Below, piece after piece: positions 42,868 through 51,749 of a DNA stretch of 64,000 bases; positions within the stretch are counted from its first letter, which is position 1; the number at the start of each line of letters is the position of its first letter. Source of the DNA: Acidimicrobiales bacterium (GTDB lineage Bacteria > Actinomycetota > Acidimicrobiia > Acidimicrobiales > Bog-793); the NCBI GenBank assembly GCA_035533595.1, contig DATLTN010000038.1, positions 1-64,000 on the forward strand, in the 5' to 3' direction. The translations under genes were made by a program, and so were the position numbers. The notes below the pieces were generated by a model. That model did not search any database. It was not told where the DNA came from and worked only from the letters and a program-made list of their open reading frames with translations.

Positions 42868-43190
42868 GCACCGACATCGTCGGGCTGTTCACCGTCTTCG
42901 CGCTCGCGGTCTTCGTCGGCTTCGAGGTGATCTCCAAGGTCCCGAGCATCCTCCACACCCCGCTCATGTCGGGGACGAACGCGATCCACGGGGTGATCCT
43001 CGTCGGGGCGATGGTCGTGCTCGGCGAGGCGCACGGCACCGGCCAGGTGGCGATCGGCTTCGTCGCCGTGGTGCTCGCCACGGTGAACGCCGTCGGCGGC
43101 TTCGTCGTCACGGACCGGATGCTCGAGATGTTCAAGGGGCGCGCCGCCCGTCCCGGGGAGAAGCCCCCCGCCGGGGGCGAGCAGACGTGA
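42864..43190 (+). CDS. pntAB: NAD(P) transhydrogenase subunit alpha, part 2 (membrane)
   Basis: The 108-residue membrane protein has three helices with the conserved FEVISKVPSILHTPLMSGTN and HGVILVGAM blocks and AVGGFVVTDRMLEMFK. It is the separately coded membrane part of the alpha chain in three-gene transhydrogenases. GTG starts inside the previous stop, and its own stop overlaps the GTG of pntB. Confidence 0.95.
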   Translation: MSTDIVGLFTVFALAVFVGFEVISKVPSILHTPLMSGTNAIHGVILVGAMVVLGEAHGTGQVAIGFVAVVLATVNAVGGFVVTDRMLEMFKGRAARPGEKPPAGGEQT

Positions 43191-44569
43191 GCCTCGGCAC
43201 GGGCATCAACACCGTCGACCTCGTCGCGGCGATCTGCTTCATCCTCGCCCTGATGGGGCTCTCGAGCCCCCGCTGGGCGCGCCTCGGCACCCTCGTCGGC
43301 GCGCTCGGGATGGTGCTCGCCGTCTCGTTCACCTTCGCCACGCCCGGCCTCTCGCGCTTCGGGCTGATGATCGGCGCGATGGCGGTCGGCGTCGTCATCG
43401 GCGTGCCCGCGGCGCGCCTCGTGAAGATGACCGCGATGCCGCAGATGGTGGCAGCCTTCAACGGTGTCGGCGGCGGAGCCGCCGCCCTCGTCGCGCTGAG
43501 CGAGTTCCTGCACGCCCCCGCCGGCAGCTTCGCCACCTATCAGGTGATCGAGGCGCTCCTCGGCGTGATCGTCGGCGCGGTCTCCTTCGCTGGCAGCGTC
43601 GTCGCCTTCGCCAAGCTGCAGGAGCTGATGACCGGGCGACCAATCACCTACCCCGGCCAGCAGGCGGCGAACGGCATCGTCGCACTGGCGATCCTCGGCC
43701 TCTCGGTGGCGACCTGTGTCACCCCGCACACCGCCCTGCTCGCGATCGTCGGCGCCGTCGCCCTGCTCCTCGGGGTGGCGATCGTGCTCCCGATCGGCGG
43801 CGCCGACGTCCCGGTCCTCATCTCGCTCCTCAACTCCTTCACCGGCCTCGCCGTCGCGGCGAGCGGCTTCGTCCTGCACTCGGTGCTACTCGTCGTCGCC
43901 GGCACCCTCGTCGGCGCCTCGGGCACGATCCTCACGCGGATGATGAGCCAGGCGATGGGGCGCTCGCTGCCGAACATCCTGTTCAGCGCGTTCGGCTCCG
44001 TCGTCGAGGCCACCGGTGGCGGGGGCGGGGAGGCCCGCAGCGTGCGCTCGGCGAGCGCGGAGGACATCGGGGTGCTCCTCGCCTACTCCCGCAAGGTGGC
44101 GATCGTCCCCGGCTACGGCCTCGCCGTCGCGCAGGCCCAGCACGTCGCCCGCGAGCTCGTCGACCTCCTCGAGTCGCGCGGCGTCGAGGTCCTCTACGCG
44201 ATCCACCCCGTCGCGGGGCGCATGCCCGGTCACATGAACGTCCTCCTCGCCGAGGCCAACGTTCCCTACGAGCAGCTGAAGGAGATGGACGAGGCGAACC
44301 CGGAGTTCTCGACGACCGACGTGGTGCTCGTGATCGGGGCGAACGACGTCGTGAACCCGGCGGCCAAGAACTCCCCCGGCAGCCCGATCTACGGGATGCC
44401 GATCCTCGACGTCGACGAGGCGACGCACGTGATCTTCATGAAGCGCTCGATGCGCCCCGGCTTCGCGGGGATCGACAACGAGTTGCTCTACAACCCGAAG
44501 ACGACCCTGCTCTTCGGCGACGCCAAGGACTCCCTCACCGCCCTCGTCGGCGCCGTGAAGCGCTCCTGA
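43187..44569 (+). CDS. pntB: NAD(P) transhydrogenase subunit beta
   Basis: The 460-residue subunit has about eight or nine membrane helices then the NADP-binding domain III (GYGLAVAQAQHVARELVDLL, HPVAGRMPGHMNVLLAEANV, VLVIGANDVVNPAA, FMKRSMRPGFAGIDNELLY). Together the three proteins use the proton gradient to make NADPH from NADH. Ends four bases before the convergent Fur-family gene. Confidence 0.97.
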   Translation: MSLGTGINTVDLVAAICFILALMGLSSPRWARLGTLVGALGMVLAVSFTFATPGLSRFGLMIGAMAVGVVIGVPAARLVKMTAMPQMVAAFNGVGGGAAALVALSEFLHAPAGSFATYQVIEALLGVIVGAVSFAGSVVAFAKLQELMTGRPITYPGQQAANGIVALAILGLSVATCVTPHTALLAIVGAVALLLGVAIVLPIGGADVPVLISLLNSFTGLAVAASGFVLHSVLLVVAGTLVGASGTILTRMMSQAMGRSLPNILFSAFGSVVEATGGGGGEARSVRSASAEDIGVLLAYSRKVAIVPGYGLAVAQAQHVARELVDLLESRGVEVLYAIHPVAGRMPGHMNVLLAEANVPYEQLKEMDEANPEFSTTDVVLVIGANDVVNPAAKNSPGSPIYGMPILDVDEATHVIFMKRSMRPGFAGIDNELLYNPKTTLLFGDAKDSLTALVGAVKRS

Positions 44570-44573
44570 ACCC

Positions 44574-45062
44574 TCAGTGACCCCGCGCCGCCCGCGCGTG
44601 GCAGGCGGCGCAGCGCCCGAGCACGGCGAAGTGGTGGGGGTCGATGTGGAAGTCGTGCTCGGCGAGGACCACCGCGGCGAGCCCGGCGAAGACCTCGTCG
44701 GGTGCCTCGAAGTGGGTGCCGCAGTCCTCGCAGACGAAGTGGCCGTGGAGCTCGCTCGCGAGGTGGTAGGTGGCGGGGCCGTGGCCGAGGTGCGCGTGCT
44801 CGACGACGCCGAGGCGCTCGAGCTCGTCGAGGTTGCGGTAGATGGTGGAGAGATGGACGTCGGGCGCCAGCGCGTGCACCGTCTCGGCGAGCTCCTCCGC
44901 CGTGCGGTGGCCGCCGGCCTCGATGAGGCTCGAGATGAGTAGGCGCCGCGGCGTCGTCACCCGTCCGCCGTCGGCGCGAAAGGCGGCGAGCACCCCTTCG
45001 ACGGTCTCGGCGGGGGCGCGCCGTGGCCCGACCCCGCCCGACCCCGCCTGCCCTCTGGCCAT
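44574..45062 (-). CDS. Fur-family transcriptional regulator
   Basis: The 162-residue protein has a winged HTH (RVTTPRRLLISSLIEAGGHR then VHLSTIYRNLDELERLGVVEH), the metal-binding HAHLGHGPATYHLASELHGHFVCEDCG, and two CxxC motifs (CEDC and CAAC), which give the structural zinc site. Zur, Fur, Nur and Mur cannot be told apart. The HGPATYHL and HFVCEDCG spacing suits Zur- or Nur-like members. The gene appears leaderless. The region ahead of sodN is a possible target, but I see no clear operator. Confidence 0.9.
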   Translation of the reverse strand: MARGQAGSGGVGPRRAPAETVEGVLAAFRADGGRVTTPRRLLISSLIEAGGHRTAEELAETVHALAPDVHLSTIYRNLDELERLGVVEHAHLGHGPATYHLASELHGHFVCEDCGTHFEAPDEVFAGLAAVVLAEHDFHIDPHHFAVLGRCAACHARAARGH

Positions 45063-45068
45063 CTCCCC

Positions 45069-45074
45069 AGCCTA
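45069..45074 (-). promoter_or_regulatory. Leaderless -10 element for the Fur-family gene
   Basis: Minus-strand TAGGCT is followed by GGGGAG and the ATG at 45062, six bases apart. A divergent TACGGT at 45107-45112 stands eight bases before the next gene's GTG. Confidence 0.5.
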
Positions 45075-45120
45075 CGGCCGCGCCCTCTCGGGGTCTCCAG
45101 GCTGGCTACGGTCCCCGACC

Positions 45121-45495
45121 GTGACCGTGAAGTACCTCTCCGCGCGGGCGCTCCGTCTCCACCTCACCCTCGCCGTCCTCCTCCCCGCCTTTGGCACCCT
45201 CTTCTGGTGGCAGCTCCACCGCGCGCTCGCCGGCAACGGCCTCAGCTGGGCCTACACCGTCGAGTGGCCGCTGTTCGCGGGCTACGCCGTCTTCTTGTGG
45301 TGGCGCCTGCTCCACGACGACCTGCCGCCGCGGGCGCGGCCGGGGCGCCGCGCAGCGAAGGGCGCGAACGAGGGCGAGCTCGCCGCCTACAACGCTTACC
45401 TCGCCTCGCTGCACGAGGCCGACGGCCGCGGCGACGGGCGTCCCCCCGACGAGCCGCCCGGCGAGGGCCCCGGCGAGCGAGGGCCCCTTCCGTAG
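45121..45495 (+). CDS. Actinobacterial small membrane protein, function unknown
   Basis: The 124-residue protein has two membrane helices (about 9-32 and 45-62, the latter ending FLWWRLLHDD) and a hydrophilic tail with GANEGELAAYNAYLASLHE and a Gly/Pro-rich end. I recognise the architecture (WQ.HRALAGN then VEWPLFAGY) as a family widespread in Actinobacteria, with no known function. GTG start with a near-leaderless promoter. Confidence 0.7.
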   Translation: MTVKYLSARALRLHLTLAVLLPAFGTLFWWQLHRALAGNGLSWAYTVEWPLFAGYAVFLWWRLLHDDLPPRARPGRRAAKGANEGELAAYNAYLASLHEADGRGDGRPPDEPPGEGPGERGPLP

Positions 45496-45514
45496 CGGCT
45501 CGGCGCCGCTCGGC

Positions 45515-45883
45515 TCAGCCGGTCAGCGCGGCGATCAGCGCCGCCGGGTCCGCGGCGCTCACCCGCAGCTTCTTCAGGCGCACCGGGAAGCCCATCACAA
45601 AGGCGCGCGCCGCAGGGTCGATCTCGATCATCACGAGGCCGTTCGCCGCGCCGTTCACGAGCCAGGTACCGCGCACCCCGTGCACGCCGATGCCCCCGAC
45701 GAAGTCGTAGTCGTAGTCCACCCGGTGGATCGCGCTGCGGGGGATGCGCGTCGCGAAGGCCCAGGAGAAGCGGACCTTCAGGTACTCCTCGCCGACGACC
45801 ATGCCGGTGAAGGCGGGCCCGAGGCCGAGCACCTTCAGCGGGAAGCTGAGGCGTCCGTAGCGGAAGCGGTAGACGCGGTCCAT
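45515..45883 (-). CDS. Conserved hypothetical protein
   Basis: The 122-residue protein is rich in beta and aromatic residues (MDRVYRFRYGRLSFPLKVL; VDYDYDFVGGIGVHGVRGTW) and has no membrane helix or catalytic motif that I recognise. A PH-like or lipid-facing fold is possible but not shown. ATG at 45883 was chosen because homology-like order starts there and the 36 residues upstream are low in complexity. Divergent to the O-methyltransferase. Confidence 0.6.
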   Translation of the reverse strand: MDRVYRFRYGRLSFPLKVLGLGPAFTGMVVGEEYLKVRFSWAFATRIPRSAIHRVDYDYDFVGGIGVHGVRGTWLVNGAANGLVMIEIDPAARAFVMGFPVRLKKLRVSAADPAALIAALTG

Positions 45884-45944
45884 CGCTAAAGCATCGCAGA
45901 GCCGTCGGGAGGCCAAGCGATCCGCTGTGGTTGACTCTGGCTCC

Positions 45945-46610
45945 ATGGCCGAGCTCACCCGCAACGACTTCGTCGACCCAGCGATCGTCACCTACGCCGA
46001 GGGTCGCCTCACTCCTCCCGATCCTGTCCAGGAGGCGCTGCGGACCGCCACCCGCGAGCGCGTGGCGGGTCACGCGGGGATGCAGATCGGCCACGACCAG
46101 GCGGTGCTGATGGAGATCCTCGCCCGCGCCATGGGCGCCCGGCGGGCGATCGAGATCGGCACCTTCACCGGCTACTCGGCGCTCGCGGTGGTGCGCGGCA
46201 TGGGGCCCGCGGGGCGCCTCATCTGCCTCGACGTGAGCGAGGAGTGGACGGCGATCGCGCGGGAGTTCTGGGCGCGCGCCGGCGTCGCCGAGCAGGTCGA
46301 CCTGCGCATCGGCCCGGCCCTCGAGTCGCTCGCCGCGATGGCCGACGAGGAGCCCTTCGACCTCGCCTTCGTCGACGCCGACAAGGAGGCCTACGGCGAG
46401 TACTTCGACCTACTCATCGAGCGCCTGCGCCCGGGCGGCCTCCTCCTCGCCGACAACACCCTGCAGAGCGGGCGGGTGATCGACCCGACGAGCGACCGTC
46501 CGGCGACCTTCGCGATGCGCGCCTTCAACGACAAGGTCGCCGCCGACCCGCGCGTCACGACGGTGCTGCTCCCGATCGGCGACGGGGTCACCGTGGCGCA
46601 GCGCCGCTAA
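45945..46610 (+). CDS. O-methyltransferase family 3 (caffeoyl-CoA/catechol type)
   Basis: The 221-residue SAM enzyme has RAIEIGTFTGYSALAVVRGM, LICLDVSEEW, FDLAFVDADKEAYGEYFD and GGLLLADNTLQSGRV, the metal-dependent O-methyltransferase pattern with Asp ligands. Bacterial members methylate catechols or small phenolics. The ATG at 45945 sits after GACTCTGGCTCC with no SD. Eleven bases downstream lies the MFS exporter, so the product may be exported after methylation (speculative). Confidence 0.9.
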   Translation: MAELTRNDFVDPAIVTYAEGRLTPPDPVQEALRTATRERVAGHAGMQIGHDQAVLMEILARAMGARRAIEIGTFTGYSALAVVRGMGPAGRLICLDVSEEWTAIAREFWARAGVAEQVDLRIGPALESLAAMADEEPFDLAFVDADKEAYGEYFDLLIERLRPGGLLLADNTLQSGRVIDPTSDRPATFAMRAFNDKVAADPRVTTVLLPIGDGVTVAQRR

Positions 46611-46621
46611 CAGCCGCCGCC

Positions 46622-48097
46622 GTGCGCCTCGACGTGGCGCCGACCACTCGCAAGCGGGTGGTCCTCGTCATCTGCTGCCTGAGCCTGTTCATGACCTGGC
46701 TCGACAACGCGATCGTGAACGTCGCGCTGCCGGCAATCGGCACGAGCCTGCACGCTTCGGTGGCGGGACTGCAGTGGACGGTCGACGCCTACCTCGTCGC
46801 CCTCGGGAGCCTGCTGCTCGCGGCGGGGGCGGTGAGCGACCGCATTGGCCGACGGCGCGCCTTTCTCATCGGCCTGCGGCTGTTCCTCGCCGCCTCCCTC
46901 GCCTGCAGCCTCGCTCCCGACCTCGGCCTCCTCATCGTCTTCCGCGCGCTGCAGGCGGTCGGCGGCTCGCTGCTCGTGCCGAGCACGCTCGGGATCATCA
47001 CCAACACCTTCCTCGACCCGAAGGAGCGGGCCAAGGCGATCGGCGTCTGGAGCGCGACCTTCGGGGTCGCGCTCGCCTCCGGGCCGATCCTCGGCGGTCT
47101 TCTCGTCGATGCCTTCGGCTGGCGGGCGGTCTTCCTCGCCAACATCCCCGTCGGGGCCGCCGCCTACCTGCTCGCGCGGGCGCACGTCCCCGAGTCCCGC
47201 GCTGAGCACCCCCGGCGCGTCGACGGCGCCGGCCAGCTCCTCACCGTCGTGACGATCGCCGCCGCGACCTTCGGGATCATCGAGGGGCCGAGCGAGGGGT
47301 GGACCTCGCCGGTCACCCTCGGTGTCTTCGCGCTCGCGGCGGTCTGCCTCGCGACCTTCGTGGTCGTCGAGCAGCGGCAACCCGAGCCCCTCCTCGACCT
47401 GCACTTCTTCTCCCGCGCCTCCTTCTCCGCGGCCTTTGTGATCGCGACCGCGATCTTCTTCGTCTTCACCGGCTTCCTCTTCGTGAACACGCTCCTGCTG
47501 CAGGAGGTGCGCGGCGACTCGCCGCTCGGTGCGGGGCTGCGCACGCTGCCGGCGACGGCGGTGATCGCCGGGATGGCCCTCGTCGGCGGCCACCTCGTGG
47601 CGCGGCGCGGCCCCCGCCTCGCGCTCGTCGGCGGCAGCGCCTGTCTCCTCGCGGCGTGCCTCGGCCTCGCGGCGACCCATCGCGACACCGGCTACCTCGT
47701 CTTCGCCTGCTGCTACGCCGTGCTCGGCTTCGGGACCGGCCTCGCGACCCCGGCGATCACCAACACCGCCGTCTCGGGGATGCCCCGCGCTCAGGCGGGG
47801 GTGGCTGCGGCGGCGATCTCGGTCGCCCGCCAGCTCGGCAACCTTCTCGGCGTGGCGGTCCTCGGCTCGGTGCTCACCACCGTCTTCCACGGCGCGCTGC
47901 CCGCCGCGCTCGCGCACCGCTCGATCAGTCTCGGGGCCTTCTCGCCCGCGCTGTCGCCGAGCACCCTCGCCGCGACGGGACACGCCTTCGACGAGGCGAG
48001 CCGAGTCGCCTGGCTCGTCGCCGCCGCCGTCGCGGCCTTCTCGACGGCCGTCGCGGGGCTGCTGATCACTCCCCACCGACGGGCCCGTGCGGACTGA
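46622..48097 (+). CDS. MFS transporter, DHA2 (EmrB/QacA) family
   Basis: The 491-residue protein has 14 membrane helices. Motif A is SDRIGRRRAFLIGL, helix 1 has FMTWLDNAIVNVALPAIG, and the antiporter motif C region is ATFGVALASGPILGGLLVD. The DHA2 family exports drugs or metabolites in exchange for protons. GTG at 46622 is preferred over a longer frame running back into the O-methyltransferase. Substrate unknown. Confidence 0.93.
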   Translation: MRLDVAPTTRKRVVLVICCLSLFMTWLDNAIVNVALPAIGTSLHASVAGLQWTVDAYLVALGSLLLAAGAVSDRIGRRRAFLIGLRLFLAASLACSLAPDLGLLIVFRALQAVGGSLLVPSTLGIITNTFLDPKERAKAIGVWSATFGVALASGPILGGLLVDAFGWRAVFLANIPVGAAAYLLARAHVPESRAEHPRRVDGAGQLLTVVTIAAATFGIIEGPSEGWTSPVTLGVFALAAVCLATFVVVEQRQPEPLLDLHFFSRASFSAAFVIATAIFFVFTGFLFVNTLLLQEVRGDSPLGAGLRTLPATAVIAGMALVGGHLVARRGPRLALVGGSACLLAACLGLAATHRDTGYLVFACCYAVLGFGTGLATPAITNTAVSGMPRAQAGVAAAAISVARQLGNLLGVAVLGSVLTTVFHGALPAALAHRSISLGAFSPALSPSTLAATGHAFDEASRVAWLVAAAVAAFSTAVAGLLITPHRRARAD

Positions 48098-48143
48098 AAT
48101 GGGGATTCGTCACACGGCACCTCCCGAGCCGTAGGAAACTGTG

Positions 48144-51100
48144 ATGGTGTACAAGGAATCGCGGGAGCGAACAACGGGGGGCGGCGGCGCCCCGGGGCAC
48201 ACCCCTGCACTGTTTCGACGCGGCCTCGTCCCCGCGGCGATCGCCCTCCTCGGCACCGCCCTCGCCGTCGTCCCCGCCTCGGTCGCACAGGCCGGGACGG
48301 TGCGGGTCGGGCGGGCCCCCTCGGTCGACCCGGCCTTCTCCGCCCTCGGTGCGCTCGACCCGGCGAGCACCCTGCAGGCCGAGGTCGCCCTCACCCCGCA
48401 GGACCCCGCCGCGCTGCAGGCCTACGCCAGCGCGGTCGCGACGCCCGGCTCGCCTGACTACCACCAGTACCTCACGACCGCGCAGTTCGCCGCTCGCTTC
48501 GGCGCTCCCGCGGGCGCGGCCGCTGCCGTCCAGCAGGCCCTCGACGCGGTCGGCCTCACCGCCGGGACCCCCGCCCCTGACGGACTCTTCGTCCCCGTCT
48601 CGGGACAGGTGTCGACCTTCGAACGGGCGCTGAGCCTCTCGTTCGACCGGTACCGAGGGCCGAAGGGGCGCACCTTCTTCGCCAACACCGCTGCGCCGGC
48701 GGTGCCGAGGGCGATCGCCTCGGCGGTGCGCGGGATCGTCGGCCTCGACAACCTGAGCGTGCCGGTCTCCTCGGCGTCGAGCGCCGCGGTCCAGCCGCAG
48801 ACCGGCGGCCCGGTCCCCTGCTCGAGCGCCTCGAGCGGCTTCTCGAACATGATGACCTCGACCAAGCTCTCCCAGGCCTACGGCCTGAACAGCGTGTACG
48901 GCACCGGTGACCTCGGCCAGGGCGTGACGATCGCCCTCTACGAGCTCGAGCCCTACTCCTCCTCGGCGTCGGACACCGCGACCTTCAAGAGCTGCTACGG
49001 CGTCTCCACGAGCGTCAACTACGAGCAGGTGGACGGCGGCCCGATCGGCAGCCAGGGGGGCCTCGAGACCCAGCTCGACATCGACAACGTGGTCGAGCTC
49101 GCCCCCGACGCGAACGTCGTCGTCTACCAGGGGCCGAACAACTTCACCGACGCCACCGCCAACGGCCCCTTCGACACCTACAAGCAGATCATCGACGACA
49201 ACACCGCCCAGGTGATCTCGACCTCCTGGGGCGCCTGCGAGTACGACATGGGCTACTCCGGGAGCACCGGCGCCCAAGCCGAGAACACCCTCTTCGCGCA
49301 GGCTGCGACCCAGGGGCAGACGATCCTCGCCGCGGCTGGAGACCAGGGCTCGGAGGGCTGCGACTACTCCGGGACGAACGACCCCAACCCGACGACCGAC
49401 CTGCAGGTCCTCGACCCCGCCGCCCAGCCGAACGTCACCGGCGTGGGTGGCACGACGCTCACCAACGTCGCCACCAGTCCGCCGACGGAGAGCGCGTGGA
49501 ACGACGGTGGCGGCGGGATCTCCACTTTCTGGGCGATGCCCTCGTACCAGTCCTCGGCCCCCGCCGGACTGAACGTCGAGAACAGCCATTCCTCCGGGTC
49601 ACCTTGCGGTGCCTCGAGCGGGTACTGCAGGGAGGTCCCCGACGTCTCGGCCGACGCCGACCCGAGCACGGGCTACGTCGTCTACGAGTCGGCAGACTTC
49701 GGCTGGGAGAGCGTCGGGGGGACGAGCGGCGCGGCGCCGCTGTGGGCCGCGATCGTCGCTCTCGCCGACGCGCACACGACTTGTTCGCCGGCAGCGGTCG
49801 GCTTTGCCAATCCCGACCTCTACGCGATCGCCGCGACGAGCAGCTACTCCTCTGCGTTCAATGACGTGACGACCGGCAACAACGACGCCACGAGTCAGAA
49901 CGTCGGCCTCTACCCCGCGGGCAGCAAGTACGACATGGTCACCGGCCTCGGGACCCCCGAGGCCGCGGCGCTCGTCCCCCTCCTCGGCAGCCCCTGCATC
50001 GCCTCGGTGAGCCCCGATGCGGCGATTGCTGGGAGCACGGTGACCGTGACCGGCGAGCATCTCACTGGCGTTACTTCGATGTCGTTCGGCAGTGCGCCCG
50101 TGAACATGGCCTCCGTGGTCGTCAACAGCTCCGGGACCTCGATGACCCTCCAGGTGCCCCCAGCAAGTCCTGGCCAGACGGTCGATATCACCGCCACCAC
50201 GGCCCGCGGCACCTCGGCCGTGGTCACCGGCGACCGCTTCGCCTATGGCGTCCCCACCCTCACGGCGGTGGCGCCCGAGGGTGGATCTTCCGGTACGTCG
50301 GTGACACTGAGCGGGTCGGGTCTCTACACCGTGACGGCCATTCATTTCGGTGCCGCGTCCGCCGCTCTTTCGGTGGCCTCTGACAGCACGATCACTGCCA
50401 CGGTGCCGGTGGGGACGCCCGGAAGCACGGTGGCAATCACGGCCACCAATGTCTACGGGACGTCGGTAGCTTCGGGAGGAGCCAACTTCACCTATGCGCC
50501 GACGGTCAGCTCAGTCTCTCCCGGGTCAGGCGCCAACGGGACAGGGGTGACGATTACCGGCAGCGGCTTTGCTGGAGCTTCGAGCGTCGCGTTCGGCTCA
50601 GCATCCACGAGCTTCACGAGGCTTTCGGACACGCAGATCTCTGCCTCTGCTCCAACGGGTCCGGCAGGAACAGTCGATGTCACGGTCTCCAACCCTCTTG
50701 GGACGTCCGCGACGAGCAGCCTCGACCAGTTCACCTATCCGGCGGTGATCTCCAGCCTTTCGACACAGAACGGGCCGACGAGCGGCGGGACCACCGTCAT
50801 CATCTCTGGCTCGGGCTTCTCGAGCGTCCCCGCGACCGGAGCAATCTCCTTCGGTGGCACGGCCGCGACGAGCTACATGATTCTCTCCGACACGACGATC
50901 TCGGCAGTCGCGCCGAGCGCAGCCGCGGGGACCGTGACCGTCACCGTCGCGAATGCGGCGGGGAACTCGGCGGACGGTGGCGGGGCGCAGTTCACCTTCC
51001 AGGCGCCAGTCGTGACGACCCCCTCGAGTGTCGTCACGACCCCCTCGAGTGTCGTCATTGCCACCCCACCCGTGACAGCGCCGGTGACCCTCCCAAGGGT

Positions 51101-51749
51101 CGTTCGCATCGGCCCGGTCTCCGCGCGGCGGTCAACGCTCGCGGTCAACGCTCGGTCCGTGGCCGCCAACGGCCACGCGCACGCTGCCGTCAAGGTCACC
51201 CTTTTTGACGCCGCTGGCAACGAGGTGAGCGGGAAGCGGGTGGTGCTCACCGCGCTCGGAGGAAAGTCAGTCATCGCTCCGGCCGCCTCGACCACGAGCC
51301 GCTCGGGCGTCGCGACCTTCTCGGTGAGCGACCGCCACGCCGAGAGCGTCACCTACCGCGCCACCGACACCAAGAAGCACCTCACCCTCACCGCCCGGGT
51401 GACCGTCACCTTCGGCGCGATGCCCTCGGCGAGCCGTTCCGGCGTGGCGCTCTCCGCGGCGGTGAAGACGAGCTGTCCGACCGGGGCCGGCAGCGGCCGG
51501 CTCACGGTGACGGTGCGCAGCGCCGCGGGGCAGAACCTCCCCGGGCGCCTCGTCGTGCTCTCGGCGAGCGCCGGCTCGAAGGCGACCGTGAAGCCGGCGA
51601 GCGGCGTGAGCAACGGCCGCGGTGGCGTGGCCTTCGTGGTGAGCGACCGCAGCCGTCGGGCGGTGAGCTTCACCGCCCGCGACCCGGCCGACGGCACGGC
51701 TCTCGGGAAGGCCCTCGCAGTCAGCTTCCCCGCGCCCCGCCGCTGCTGA
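48144..51749 (+). CDS. Secreted S53 (sedolisin/kumamolisin) protease with TIG and Ig-like repeats
   Basis: The 1201-residue precursor has a signal peptide (about 25-51, ending ASVAQA), a Pro_kumamolisin propeptide (about 65-210), and a peptidase S53 domain with the acidic pair E311/D315 in GGLETQLDIDN, the oxyanion stretch AAGDQGSEGC and Ser528 in VGGTSGAAPLW. Four IPT/TIG repeats follow (about 615-950; SVSPDAAIAGSTVTVTGEHL is the first), then a repeated VVTTPSS linker and two Big1-like domains. S53 enzymes work at low pH. AGGA stands upstream of GTG/ATG; ATG at 48144 used. The 3' end overlaps phzF-like gene by 29 bases. Confidence 0.93.
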   Translation: MVYKESRERTTGGGGAPGHTPALFRRGLVPAAIALLGTALAVVPASVAQAGTVRVGRAPSVDPAFSALGALDPASTLQAEVALTPQDPAALQAYASAVATPGSPDYHQYLTTAQFAARFGAPAGAAAAVQQALDAVGLTAGTPAPDGLFVPVSGQVSTFERALSLSFDRYRGPKGRTFFANTAAPAVPRAIASAVRGIVGLDNLSVPVSSASSAAVQPQTGGPVPCSSASSGFSNMMTSTKLSQAYGLNSVYGTGDLGQGVTIALYELEPYSSSASDTATFKSCYGVSTSVNYEQVDGGPIGSQGGLETQLDIDNVVELAPDANVVVYQGPNNFTDATANGPFDTYKQIIDDNTAQVISTSWGACEYDMGYSGSTGAQAENTLFAQAATQGQTILAAAGDQGSEGCDYSGTNDPNPTTDLQVLDPAAQPNVTGVGGTTLTNVATSPPTESAWNDGGGGISTFWAMPSYQSSAPAGLNVENSHSSGSPCGASSGYCREVPDVSADADPSTGYVVYESADFGWESVGGTSGAAPLWAAIVALADAHTTCSPAAVGFANPDLYAIAATSSYSSAFNDVTTGNNDATSQNVGLYPAGSKYDMVTGLGTPEAAALVPLLGSPCIASVSPDAAIAGSTVTVTGEHLTGVTSMSFGSAPVNMASVVVNSSGTSMTLQVPPASPGQTVDITATTARGTSAVVTGDRFAYGVPTLTAVAPEGGSSGTSVTLSGSGLYTVTAIHFGAASAALSVASDSTITATVPVGTPGSTVAITATNVYGTSVASGGANFTYAPTVSSVSPGSGANGTGVTITGSGFAGASSVAFGSASTSFTRLSDTQISASAPTGPAGTVDVTVSNPLGTSATSSLDQFTYPAVISSLSTQNGPTSGGTTVIISGSGFSSVPATGAISFGGTAATSYMILSDTTISAVAPSAAAGTVTVTVANAAGNSADGGGAQFTFQAPVVTTPSSVVTTPSSVVIATPPVTAPVTLPRVVRIGPVSARRSTLAVNARSVAANGHAHAAVKVTLFDAAGNEVSGKRVVLTALGGKSVIAPAASTTSRSGVATFSVSDRHAESVTYRATDTKKHLTLTARVTVTFGAMPSASRSGVALSAAVKTSCPTGAGSGRLTVTVRSAAGQNLPGRLVVLSASAGSKATVKPASGVSNGRGGVAFVVSDRSRRAVSFTARDPADGTALGKALAVSFPAPRRC

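Noticed and set aside
51010-51060. CRISPR-like short repeats
   Set aside because: They are a coding repeat (VVTTPSS linker) in the S53 protease; there are no spacers and no cas genes in the window.
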